Source: Candidatus Gastranaerophilales bacterium (GTDB taxonomy: Bacteria; Cyanobacteriota; Vampirovibrionia; Gastranaerophilales; Gastranaerophilaceae). Taken from it: a DNA stretch of 18,936 nt. Below, piece by piece: positions 1 through 6,849 of this stretch (positions are counted from its first letter, which is position 1; each line of letters begins with the position of its first letter). Made by a program: the position numbers and the translations under genes. The notes beneath the pieces were generated by a model. That model saw only the letters and a list, made by a program, of their open reading frames with translations, was not told the origin of the DNA and made no database searches. The stretch lies in contig CANROV010000022.1 of the NCBI GenBank assembly GCA_947632315.1, positions 1-18,936 on the forward strand, read 5' to 3'.

Positions 1-1166
1 TTTGCTGCTTCTTTAGCTTCTTGTAATGTTTTTCCCGCCAATTGAAGGACTTTATCTTTATCTACACCTTGTAAAAGTAATTTTTGTTGTAATTTTGCAA
101 GCTTTATACCTTCTTTAGTAATAGTTTCATCAGCATTTGTTTTAGCAACTATATCAGCAAGTACTTTTCTTGCTTCAGTAGTCATACCTCTATATTTATT
201 ACCGCCGATTTTATATAATAAATTTATACTTGGAGTAAATAATAATAAGCCGACATATTGTTCTGAAAGCACATGCATAAAGGTACTTTTCTTTTCACCT
301 TTAGGCGCCTCTTTTGTAGCTTTTATCGCATTGGCTAATGCACTTGCTGTAAAGAATAAGGAAAGAAGTCCGCCGCCATAGGTTAATAAATCTTTAGTTT
401 TCAATGCACCTTTAGCAAAGCCTTTACCAACAAGAGTATTTCCCATCTCGGATGTTGCAGCTTTTAATTTATTATTAATTATTGATAATTTTGAAGTATT
501 TGCAGCGTCTGATGCATTACTAGCTATTATTTTATCAATACCCTGCATCAAATCAGAAACTATTTCTTTTGAAGCGGTAGTTTTTGAAGCTGCAATACCA
601 TCAGCTAAACCGTATTGTTTTATTGTTTCAGGTTTAAAGAATCCGTTTGCCGCATCGAAATAATCAATTGTATCTGCTGAAGATTTTAAGTGTGACAACA
701 TTTCTACAGCTTTTGAGATATAATTATCAGCAAGGGTCTGACTTTTTGCAAATGATGATTTTGCATTTGCTTTATATGAATTTGTAAAATATTTTGTAAA
801 TCTGTTATTATTTATAAATTTAGATAATTTACCCGCTTTTTCTTTCGAAAATATTTTATCGAGGTGAAAAATATCAGAAAATTTATCGCCAAAATTTGCA
901 AACTTTTTAAGCAAACTTTTTGATTCCGGCCCGCCTATTGTTTTATCAATAAAAGAATCAGCAAAATATATAAAAGGTAATAAAGTCATAGCTTGTTTTT
1001 TTGAATCTGTACCATTTGAACTGCTGACAGTTTTAACAACCGAGTTACTTCCTATATTTTCTTTAACTGCTTGTGAGGATTTTTGAAGATTTTGCTGAAG
1101 TTCTTCTTGGGAAAGAATTTTAGGTGTTTCTTTTTGTTTATATGAAACAGAATAATTATTTATCAT
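1..1166 (-). CDS. Hypothetical membrane-associated protein, C-terminus cut by the window edge
   Basis: The frame is open from an ATG at 1164-1166 to the window edge: 388 codons seen, no stop, so the C-terminus is missing. A GAAGGAA ribosome-binding site lies upstream of the ATG. The N-terminal ~55 residues are polar and Gln/Ser/Lys-rich, with no signal peptide. Moderately hydrophobic stretches occur near residues 60-70, 262-282 (YGGGLLSLFFTASALANAI) and 303-320, so one or two membrane segments are possible. The rest is helical and Lys/Ala-rich. A terminator separates it from the upstream gene at 1305-2045, so it probably has its own promoter, which I could not place convincingly. I do not recognise the family and assign no function. 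The long low-complexity N-terminus resembles secreted or envelope proteins, but that is only an impression. Confidence 0.75.
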   Translation of the reverse strand, partial: MINNYSVSYKQKETPKILSQEELQQNLQKSSQAVKENIGSNSVVKTVSSSNGTDSKKQAMTLLPFIYFADSFIDKTIGGPESKSLLKKFANFGDKFSDIFHLDKIFSKEKAGKLSKFINNNRFTKYFTNSYKANAKSSFAKSQTLADNYISKAVEMLSHLKSSADTIDYFDAANGFFKPETIKQYGLADGIAASKTTASKEIVSDLMQGIDKIIASNASDAANTSKLSIINNKLKAATSEMGNTLVGKGFAKGALKTKDLLTYGGGLLSLFFTASALANAIKATKEAPKGEKKSTFMHVLSEQYVGLLLFTPSINLLYKIGGNKYRGMTTEARKVLADIVAKTNADETITKEGIKLAKLQQKLLLQGVDKDKVLQLAGKTLQEAKEAA

Positions 1167-1257
1167 TACTTATTTCCTTCTACTTTTATTAAAACTTAAA
1201 AAATATTTTATTGCGTTAAATTAATTTTTTATGAAGAATAAAGTAACATTTTTTTAC

Positions 1258-1284
1258 AAAAAAAAGACTCATTACTGAGCCTTT
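1258..1284 (-). terminator. Rho-independent terminator of the 1305-2045 gene
   Basis: Read on the minus strand, AAAGGCTCA pairs with TGAGTCTTT (9 bp including one G-T wobble) around a GTAA loop. A run of U residues follows (A run on plus, 1258-1262). It starts about 20 nt after the stop codon at 1305. Confidence 0.85.
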
Positions 1285-1304
1285 TTGTTCTATATTATAT
1301 GTTA

Positions 1305-2045
1305 TTATCCCTGAGAAGAGAATAATTTAAATGTTCTGTCTACATTACTTGTAATTACCTTTTTAACTGATTCATATTCTTTCATAACGGCTTCATGCTG
1401 AGTTTCAAGCTGATTTACTTCCATTTCTATTTGATTTTCCTGACGTGATAAACGTGCAAGTTCATATTCATGTTTACTTTCTGCCTCAGCGTCGTCACTT
1501 GTATCCAGAATATATTGCATTTCAGTATTTTCTTCAAGCAAATTCTTTGTTGGTGTCGGATTTTCGTCTTTTGTATCAAGGACAAATACCGTACCATTCA
1601 TAATAGCATTTTGTAAAACACTTTTATTTCCAAGATATTCTGTTCCATCAGTAAATTTGAACTCTTTGCCATTAACGGTAGCTTTTCCCGTTGATTCATC
1701 AATAGAGCATATATTCTTACCGTTAATATCTTTAGGAATTATCCAATTACCTTTATCATCTTTTTTCAGATATATTTCATCATTTGCGTTAGTAATCAAA
1801 TATCCCATTTGAGTCATATTATCATAATTAAGATCTTCCGTTCTTACCCCTGACGCTGTTGAAGAATCAGTAACATTAATAGTAATTTTATAATTATTTA
1901 CTGCTTCCATATAAGCTTTGGATTCAGCTTCTCTGCTCATAGCAAGTTGATTCTGTCTTTGGGACAATATTGTTTCAGAATATTCTATATCACTTAGTCT
2001 GGAAGTTAACATTAATAATCTGCCCTGCGAAGATGATAATCCCAT
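1305..2045 (-). CDS. Coiled-coil protein of the 'MGLSSSQGR...SVKKVI' type, function unknown
   Basis: A 246-residue soluble protein. Residues 1-50 (starting MGLSSSQGRLLMLTSRLSD) are helical, Ser/Gln/Glu-rich and heptad-like. Residues 55-185 form a polar insert of probable beta character. Residues 186-240 form a strong amphipathic helix or coiled coil ending in EYESVKKVI. From memory, this N- plus C-terminal signature marks a multicopy family in gut Melainabacteria/Gastranaerophilales; its role is unknown to me. There is no signal peptide or membrane segment. The layout of terminal helices around a variable centre resembles filament or secretion-apparatus subunits such as flagellar or type III proteins, but no diagnostic motif supports that. 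The ATG has a GGAG ribosome-binding site, a good upstream promoter and a strong terminator, so it is probably monocistronic. Confidence 0.8.
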   Translation of the reverse strand: MGLSSSQGRLLMLTSRLSDIEYSETILSQRQNQLAMSREAESKAYMEAVNNYKITINVTDSSTASGVRTEDLNYDNMTQMGYLITNANDEIYLKKDDKGNWIIPKDINGKNICSIDESTGKATVNGKEFKFTDGTEYLGNKSVLQNAIMNGTVFVLDTKDENPTPTKNLLEENTEMQYILDTSDDAEAESKHEYELARLSRQENQIEMEVNQLETQHEAVMKEYESVKKVITSNVDRTFKLFSSQG

Positions 2046-2074
2046 AATAACTTTCTCCGATTTTTTAAATTACC

Positions 2075-2103
2075 ATTATATATATCGGCATTTATTTTCT
2101 AAA
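2075..2103 (-). promoter_or_regulatory. Sigma-70-type promoter for the 1305-2045 gene
   Basis: On the minus strand, TTTAGA (2098-2103) is followed by a 17-nt spacer and a perfect TATAAT (2075-2080). The predicted start is about 20 nt upstream of the ATG, leaving room for the GGAG site. Confidence 0.5.
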
Positions 2104-2143
2104 CTTTAACATCAAGATTTTTATTACTTCACAATTCTATACA

Positions 2144-3715
2144 TTATCTGTTTTTGATATACGAAGAAATATCTATAACTTTATTAACCTCTTCAGGAAT
2201 AAATGAATCACAAGTAGACCATAAAAGAGTTTCCGGTAAATCTGCGCAATTTTCGTCGTCAACCGCTTTCTTATTGCAATATCCTTTTACCATATTATTT
2301 GTACCGTCTATTTTAGGTGAAAAATATGCGCAAGATTGACATATTTTCATTCTAAATCCGTGCTGTTCAAGAATATCGGAAATATTTTTAACCGCATCAC
2401 ACATTCTTACAAAGCTTTGTGTTGTTTCTTGTTTTTTATTTTTGTACCTGAAAACAGCTTTTTTAAATCCGCCGTCAGAAATCAATTCTAACTTACAAGG
2501 GAATACACTTCTGCCGTTTGTAACATATACAGGAACAACTACTTTTTCTACAGGCTCAGTTTGTTTTTTATCCTTTATTTTAAAAATATTTTTTATTAAC
2601 GGTATTTTGCCAATTGTATCAGACAGAGTCCAAAACGGACTTAAACAAAGATATAACAGAGGCTTTGCAAACAGATGAGAATTATATACCGAAAATGCAA
2701 ATGCAATAGCTAATACAACCGCCAGAAATACTGCCCACGGGAAGTCTATTATAAAGTAGAAGTTAAAAGAATACAATGCAATAAGACATATTAACGCTAC
2801 TAATATAATTGGATTAGGCTTAAACAGCGAAAACAAAAATTCCGTGAACTTCCAATTAGTCAAAGATTTTAAATTTAAACATTTCATAAAAAGACACATT
2901 TTAAATGAAAAATCAGGACGTTTTAATTGGTAATCAGTTGAAGAAACATATGTTTTAACTTCAGGTACAAACTTCGGAGGATTTTTTACGCTTGTTAAAA
3001 GGAAAGAATATTTTAATTCCGAATTAGCGTCTTTAAAATCGATACATTGTACTTTTTGTAAAACGCTATGCTGTAAAACCAAGATATCTGAATCTATAGG
3101 CACAGCCAATCCCAAAGCAGATCTGCCTAATTTCATAACGTTAGAATTATAATCATTTAAACTATTCCATATTTTTTCGTAATAACCGGCTTCTTCCAGA
3201 TAAATTTCAGTACTTCCGACAATTACCTGATTTTTCTTTAATGCTTCATTAATAGTTGAGAGGAAATTATTTTTTACAATTCTATCCGCACCCAAAAAGA
3301 CGTATCCGTCAACTTGTTTAAAAGACATAAGGTTTTCTAATAGCCAGGAAACAGCCTTATCTTTTCCTATAGGAGATTCATCCTTTAATCTCCATAGCTT
3401 AGCCCCGCCTACAAACTCTAATTTATTTGATGAACCATCAGTACAATTATCCAAAATTATATGAATTTGATAGTTATTTTTCGGATAGTCCTGTTTATTT
3501 AGCTGTTCCAACAAATTTACGATTGTTTTTTCATTATTTTGTGAATATATCACAACAATTAAATTTTTATATTCATCACTTGTATAAGGTTCTTCACTGA
3601 CAGTTTTTTTCTGTTTCAGCATGCTTGCTATTACAATAATAACGAAATATATAGTAAAAACGGCAATATATAGAAACAGAAATACAAATATAAATAATAA
3701 TAAGTTATTTAGCAT
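2144..3715 (-). CDS. GT2-like membrane glycosyltransferase with degenerate motifs and a Cys-rich C-terminal domain
   Basis: A 523-residue protein. One membrane helix (residues ~3-32) precedes a GT-A-like domain (~50-270). It has a first Asp motif LDNCTDGS (88-95), but the expected DxD position reads FLGADR (140-145) and the QxxRW box of processive GT2 enzymes is only QLKRPDFS (263-270). Hydrophobic helices follow at ~302-324 and ~327-347, with another apolar stretch at ~350-366. This N-TM / GT2 / C-TM plan is that of inner-membrane polysaccharide or glycolipid synthases. After ~385 comes a cytosolic tail with five cysteines: CQSC (459-462), C480, C490 and C502. That spacing could bind a metal. 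The ATG has a GAGGG site about 9 nt upstream. Membership of the GT2 fold is likely; catalytic activity is uncertain because key residues differ. A pseudo-enzyme or a divergent polymerase are alternatives. Confidence 0.7.
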   Translation of the reverse strand: MLNNLLLFIFVFLFLYIAVFTIYFVIIVIASMLKQKKTVSEEPYTSDEYKNLIVVIYSQNNEKTIVNLLEQLNKQDYPKNNYQIHIILDNCTDGSSNKLEFVGGAKLWRLKDESPIGKDKAVSWLLENLMSFKQVDGYVFLGADRIVKNNFLSTINEALKKNQVIVGSTEIYLEEAGYYEKIWNSLNDYNSNVMKLGRSALGLAVPIDSDILVLQHSVLQKVQCIDFKDANSELKYSFLLTSVKNPPKFVPEVKTYVSSTDYQLKRPDFSFKMCLFMKCLNLKSLTNWKFTEFLFSLFKPNPIILVALICLIALYSFNFYFIIDFPWAVFLAVVLAIAFAFSVYNSHLFAKPLLYLCLSPFWTLSDTIGKIPLIKNIFKIKDKKQTEPVEKVVVPVYVTNGRSVFPCKLELISDGGFKKAVFRYKNKKQETTQSFVRMCDAVKNISDILEQHGFRMKICQSCAYFSPKIDGTNNMVKGYCNKKAVDDENCADLPETLLWSTCDSFIPEEVNKVIDISSYIKNR

Positions 3716-3908
3716 GTTAAATTCCCTCTAATAAAGATTTTATGAAAAAAAGAGTTTTTTTTCCAGCCGATTTATAAAAATAAAAAATAAAATCAATAAC
3801 ATGTAAATTTTTATTAAATTTTTATTTAAAATTATAAACATTTTAATAAAAGTGAATTATTATATTTGTAACAAATCCCCAAATCTCCTCCCAAGATTAT
3901 TAAGTATT

Positions 3909-3931
3909 AGCTGCTATGCAGCTTTTTTTTT
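3909..3931 (+). terminator. Orphan Rho-independent terminator, possibly ending a small RNA
   Basis: AGCTGC and GCAGCT form a 6-bp perfect stem around a TAT loop, followed directly by about nine T residues. It points on the plus strand, yet the gene to its left lies on minus. It therefore either ends an unannotated short transcript or is a remnant. A TATATT at 3861-3866 could serve as a -10 for an RNA of about 55-60 nt, with no convincing -35. Confidence 0.6.
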
Positions 3932-3940
3932 GCGTTATAC

Positions 3941-3968
3941 TTGATAATTAAAAATTATGATGTATTAT
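3941..3968 (+). promoter_or_regulatory. Promoter upstream of the tRNA remnant and tRNA-Arg
   Basis: TTGATA (3941-3946), a 16-nt spacer and TATTAT (3963-3968) match both consensus hexamers at 5 of 6 positions. It would start a transcript near 3975 running through the tRNA remnant into tRNA-Arg. Confidence 0.5.
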
Positions 3969-3993
3969 TTAACTATAATAATTATTAATAAAT

Positions 3994-4032
3994 GCCTGTA
4001 GTTCAGACGGATAGAGCATTTGTAAATCAGGC
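3994..4032 (+). pseudogene. Decayed tRNA: 5' half with D-arm kept, anticodon and T arms lost
   Basis: The 5' end reads GCCTGTA, then a typical D-arm GTTC-AGACGGATA-GAGC whose four stem pairs all form. After that comes only ATTTGTAAAT, a short 4-bp hairpin, and CAGGC, which pairs with the initial GCCTG. There is no seven-base anticodon loop and no T-arm, so this cannot be a normal tRNA. It sits between a good promoter and an intact tRNA-Arg, as the internally deleted member of a former tandem tRNA pair would. The original identity cannot be read. Confidence 0.55.
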
Positions 4033-4076
4033 AAAAGAGAACAAAAGAAAATTTGAAAATAAAATAGAAACTAAAT

Positions 4077-4150
<74 letters not shown>

Positions 4151-4264
4151 TTTTTTATGTTCTTCCTTGCACTACTTTATTCTGGATATAAGTTAATAGA
4201 ATTTAAAGACAGTCAATTGCGAAATGCAAAACCGAATTAAACAACCTGATAACGAAAGAAAAAG

Positions 4265-5278
4265 ATGGAAAAACCAAAAGTTGTAATATTATGTACTGCT
4301 TATAATCATGAGAAATTTATAAAAAAAGCATTAGATGGTTTTGTAATGCAGAAAACCAATTTTCCGTTTATCGCTGTTGTTGGGGATGATTGTTCAACTG
4401 ACAGAACTGCCGAAATAATAAAGGAATATGCTGAAAAATATCCTGATATTATAAAACCGGTATTTCAAAGTAAGAATAATGATGGCTATAAGAATATGTT
4501 AGATATAATTAATTATTATGAAGCTCCGGAATATGTAGCACTTTGTGAAGGTGATGATTATTGGACTAATCCTAATAAATTGCAGAAACAAGTTGATTTC
4601 CTTGACAATAACAAAGAGTTCACAATATGTTTTCACCCTGTAAAAGTACATTGGGAGAAAAATGAACAGAAAGATAAAATTTATCCAAAACAAAAAGGAA
4701 GATTTTATAAAGATGTATTAACAATTGATGATTTATTGCAGAGAAATTTTATACAGACTAACTCTGTAATGTATAGATGGATATTTAATAAAGAATTCAG
4801 TTATGAAGATAATTTTCCTAAAAATATACTGCCGGGTGATTGGTTTTTACATTTAATGCATGCTAAAAGAGGAAAAATTAAATTTTTACCTGATGTAATG
4901 GGTGTTTATTTAAAACACACGGGAGGCATTTGGTATTATGCAGGTCAAACCAATGAATTTTATTTTAAATACGGATTTAAAGTTTTAAATTTTTATAATG
5001 AAGTAAGAAATTATTTTAATTATAAAAATGAACTGGCAAATAAAGACTGTAGAAATTTTATTGATGCTTGTCTTGAAGAAAAAGATTTTGAACGATTAAA
5101 TAAAATTGCTACTGATTATGAATGGATATATAACGAAGTAATAAAAAATGATAAGTACAATAATATTGTAAAAAGATTAAAGAAAGAAACGAAGCGCAGT
5201 AAATATATACTTATAATTGGCATTACTATTATATTATTGCTTTTACTTATAATATTAATACTTTTATACATAGTATAA
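4265..5278 (+). CDS. GT2 family glycosyltransferase with C-terminal membrane anchor
   Basis: A 337-residue protein with an N-terminal GT-A fold. Visible motifs are the nucleotide-binding start VVILCTAYNHEKFI (6-19), GDDCSTDRTAEII (40-52), and EGDDYWTNPNK (95-105), whose GDD is the metal/UDP-binding DxD equivalent. The conserved LPGDWFLHLMHAKRGK region (189-204) probably shapes the acceptor site. After a basic stretch, residues 314-337 are almost purely Ile/Leu, a single tail anchor placing the enzyme on the inner face of the membrane. It probably adds a sugar to a lipid-linked surface glycan; donor and acceptor cannot be read. It is close kin to the gene at 15323-16333 but lacks that copy's poly-G tract. 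It lies 91 nt upstream of the KASIII/ACP cassette on the same strand. The ribosome-binding site before the ATG is weak and purine-rich. Confidence 0.88.
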   Translation: MEKPKVVILCTAYNHEKFIKKALDGFVMQKTNFPFIAVVGDDCSTDRTAEIIKEYAEKYPDIIKPVFQSKNNDGYKNMLDIINYYEAPEYVALCEGDDYWTNPNKLQKQVDFLDNNKEFTICFHPVKVHWEKNEQKDKIYPKQKGRFYKDVLTIDDLLQRNFIQTNSVMYRWIFNKEFSYEDNFPKNILPGDWFLHLMHAKRGKIKFLPDVMGVYLKHTGGIWYYAGQTNEFYFKYGFKVLNFYNEVRNYFNYKNELANKDCRNFIDACLEEKDFERLNKIATDYEWIYNEVIKNDKYNNIVKRLKKETKRSKYILIIGITIILLLLLIILILLYIV

Positions 5279-5294
5279 AACTTGTATTTTTTTT
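5262..5294 (+). terminator. Weak AT-only hairpin plus T run after the GT2 gene
   Basis: TTTTATAC and GTATAAAA form a perfect 8-bp stem around an ATA loop. The stem overlaps the stop codon, and a run of eight T residues begins 6 nt later. The stem is almost all A-T, so termination may be inefficient, allowing readthrough into the next cassette. Confidence 0.35.
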
Positions 5295-5329
5295 ATTGTA
5301 TAGTAAAATAATAAATATCTTATTTAGTT

Positions 5330-5369
5330 CCCCACTTTGAAAAACGTCAAGGGGGGGGGGAAAAAATAA
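5330..5369 (+). promoter_or_regulatory. Hairpin-capable leader with a poly-G ribosome-binding site
   Basis: The only G-rich ribosome-binding candidate for the KASIII gene is the G10 run at 5351-5360, 9 nt before the ATG. Upstream, CCCC (5330-5333), C5335 and TTTG (5336-5339) can pair with CAA (5348-5350) and the adjoining Gs, with one A-G mismatch. This gives a hairpin that would hide part of the G run. A possible -10 (TATAGT, 5299-5304, or TAAAAT, 5304-5309) would place the hairpin in the mRNA leader. The number of Gs would change how much of the run stays unpaired and its distance from the ATG. Confidence 0.5.
5351..5360 (+). repeat. Homopolymeric G10 tract in the KASIII ribosome-binding region
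   Basis: Ten consecutive G residues, then A6, between CGTCAA and the ATG at 5370. Such runs are rare in AT-rich DNA and prone to slipped-strand mispairing during replication. Confidence 0.95.
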
Positions 5370-6620
5370 ATGTCAAAAGCTGTATTTAATTGCGTCAAGA
5401 TTACCGGAATAAGCACTGTTGTTCCTGAAAAAGAAATAAATATATATGACGAAGCGCAATATTATGATAACAATATAAAAAAAATAGACAGAATGAGAAA
5501 GATGGTCGGTTTTTACAAAAGGAGAGTATCCGAGATAACGACCAATCCTTCTGATTTAGCGATTTTTGCGGCTCAAAACCTGATACAAGAACTAAATATA
5601 GATAAAAGCAGTATTGATGCACTTATATATGTTGTTCAACAGCCCGATGTGATAAGTCCTGCAACAGCTTATTATATTCACGATAAATTAGGTTTATCGC
5701 CTGAATGTATTGCAACTGACATAAACCAAGGCTGTCCCGGCTGGGTATGGGGATTATATCTGGTATCCTCATTAATTCAAAGCGGAGTTCACAAAAAAGT
5801 ATTACTGCTTAATGCAAGTACTCCTTCGGTAGGTACTGATATTACAAACAGAAATATTGCACCAATCTTTGGAGACGCAGGAACTGCAACATTAATTGAA
5901 TATTCAGAAGAACCAATTAATTCTTACTTCGCTGTTAAAACTTTTGGAAGCGGATTTGAATCAATTATTTTCCCATTTTCAGGAACAAGATTCAGAATGG
6001 ATTATAATAATGACGAAGACTTTGAACTTCTTTCCAAATTAAGAAAAGAAAAATTAACATTGGCTAACGGTTATGAAAGCAGGCTTCTGTATAATTATCT
6101 AAACGGGGCTGAAGTATTTGATTTTACAATTAAAAAAGTTCCTGAGAATATAATTGAAGTTTTGAATTTTGCAAATATGAAACAGGAAGATATAGATGTA
6201 TTATGCCTTCATCAGGCAAATAAACAAATAGTTCAAGCAGTTGCTCAAGCTGCAGGTTTTGATGAAACGGATGAAATAAAAGTTCCTTACAAAGCTTTTG
6301 AAAATTACGGTAATAATACAATGTGTTCAATACCTACTACGCTTGCCCTGCTTGATGATAATACTCCAAGAAATAAAATATTATGCAGTGCTTTTGGTAA
6401 CGGGTTTGCAAGTGCAAGTGCTGTTCTAAATTTGCAAAACACACGTATTCTAAAGCTTAAAGACTATAAAGTCAGCGAAATTCACTCAAATGATGAAGAA
6501 AATACAGCTGAAGATTTTCAAGAAAGCTCGCAAAATTCAGATAGAATTAAATTAAAAAAATACAGAGAAAATTATATTAATTATTGGAGAAGAAAAATGA
6601 AAGGGGAAATTAATGAATAA
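5370..6620 (+). CDS. 3-oxoacyl-ACP synthase III (KASIII/FabH)-like protein with C-terminal extension
   Basis: A thiolase-fold condensing enzyme. The Cys-His-Asn triad is visible: Cys122 in DINQGCPGWVWG (117-128), His281 in LHQANKQ (280-286) and Asn315 in NYGNNTMCS (312-320). A glycine-rich FGNGFASASA (342-351) closes the fold. KASIII enzymes condense an acyl-CoA starter with malonyl-ACP to give a 3-oxoacyl-ACP. At 416 residues it exceeds the usual ~320-350; the extra ~55 residues (about 362-416) are acidic, then basic, and end in YINYWRRKMKG. The gene overlaps the following ACP gene by 8 bp (ATGAATAA), so the two are translationally coupled. This context, with SDRs and a NeuD-like acyltransferase, argues for making a special acyl-ACP for glycan decoration rather than housekeeping fatty-acid initiation. 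Its translation probably depends on the G10 tract before the start. Confidence 0.85.
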   Translation: MSKAVFNCVKITGISTVVPEKEINIYDEAQYYDNNIKKIDRMRKMVGFYKRRVSEITTNPSDLAIFAAQNLIQELNIDKSSIDALIYVVQQPDVISPATAYYIHDKLGLSPECIATDINQGCPGWVWGLYLVSSLIQSGVHKKVLLLNASTPSVGTDITNRNIAPIFGDAGTATLIEYSEEPINSYFAVKTFGSGFESIIFPFSGTRFRMDYNNDEDFELLSKLRKEKLTLANGYESRLLYNYLNGAEVFDFTIKKVPENIIEVLNFANMKQEDIDVLCLHQANKQIVQAVAQAAGFDETDEIKVPYKAFENYGNNTMCSIPTTLALLDDNTPRNKILCSAFGNGFASASAVLNLQNTRILKLKDYKVSEIHSNDEENTAEDFQESSQNSDRIKLKKYRENYINYWRRKMKGEINE

Positions 6621-6849
6621 AGCTGAATTTTTAATTGAGCTTGAAGAAATTTTACAGAGAGAAGAACCGATTAAAGAAACAGATAAACTTGATACTTATG
6701 AAGAATGGGATTCACTATCGAAAATGTCGGTTGTTTCATTTTTCAATAAAGCATTTGGAATTAGGATTTCAATGGAGGCATTAAGTGCTAAGTCAAAAGT
6801 AGAGTCGGTTTCTGATATTATTAATTTAGCCGGAGATAAAATCCAATAA
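6613..6849 (+). CDS. Acyl carrier protein, dedicated type
   Basis: A 78-residue acidic four-helix carrier. The motif EEWDSLSKMSVV (30-41) contains the DSL box; Ser34 is the expected 4'-phosphopantetheine attachment site. The divergent sequence around it (WDSLSKMS rather than the housekeeping DSLDTVE) places it with specialised carriers found in O-antigen, flagellin-glycan and secondary-metabolite clusters. It probably carries the acyl chain between the KASIII and the SDRs. The start is supported by AGGGG about 6 nt upstream and by the 8-bp overlap with the KASIII gene. Its TAA shares one base with the next ATG (TAATG). Tight packing implies stoichiometric co-expression. Confidence 0.9.
   Translation: MNKAEFLIELEEILQREEPIKETDKLDTYEEWDSLSKMSVVSFFNKAFGIRISMEALSAKSKVESVSDIINLAGDKIQ

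Larger units (their letters stand above)
3716..4076. other. AT-rich intergenic region with orphan terminator, promoter and tRNA remnant
   Basis: No protein gene is supported here. The left part (3716-3860) is A/T-rich and must hold the promoter and leader of the minus-strand gene ending at 3715. A 13-bp perfect palindrome, ATTTGTAACAAAT, lies at 3864-3876. It is followed by a C-rich stretch (CTCCTCCC, about 3885-3892), an orphan plus-strand terminator at 3909-3931, a plus-strand promoter at 3941-3968 and a decayed tRNA at 3994-4032. Confidence 0.6.

Noticed and set aside
2154..2678. Plus-strand open frames opposite the GT2-like gene
   Set aside because: Short, without start signals, and antisense to a gene with membrane helices and GT-A features.
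3876..3892. Small open frame on the minus strand after GGGAGGAGAT
   Set aside because: The only start is a TTG 3 nt from the purine run and the frame is about 16 codons with no support.
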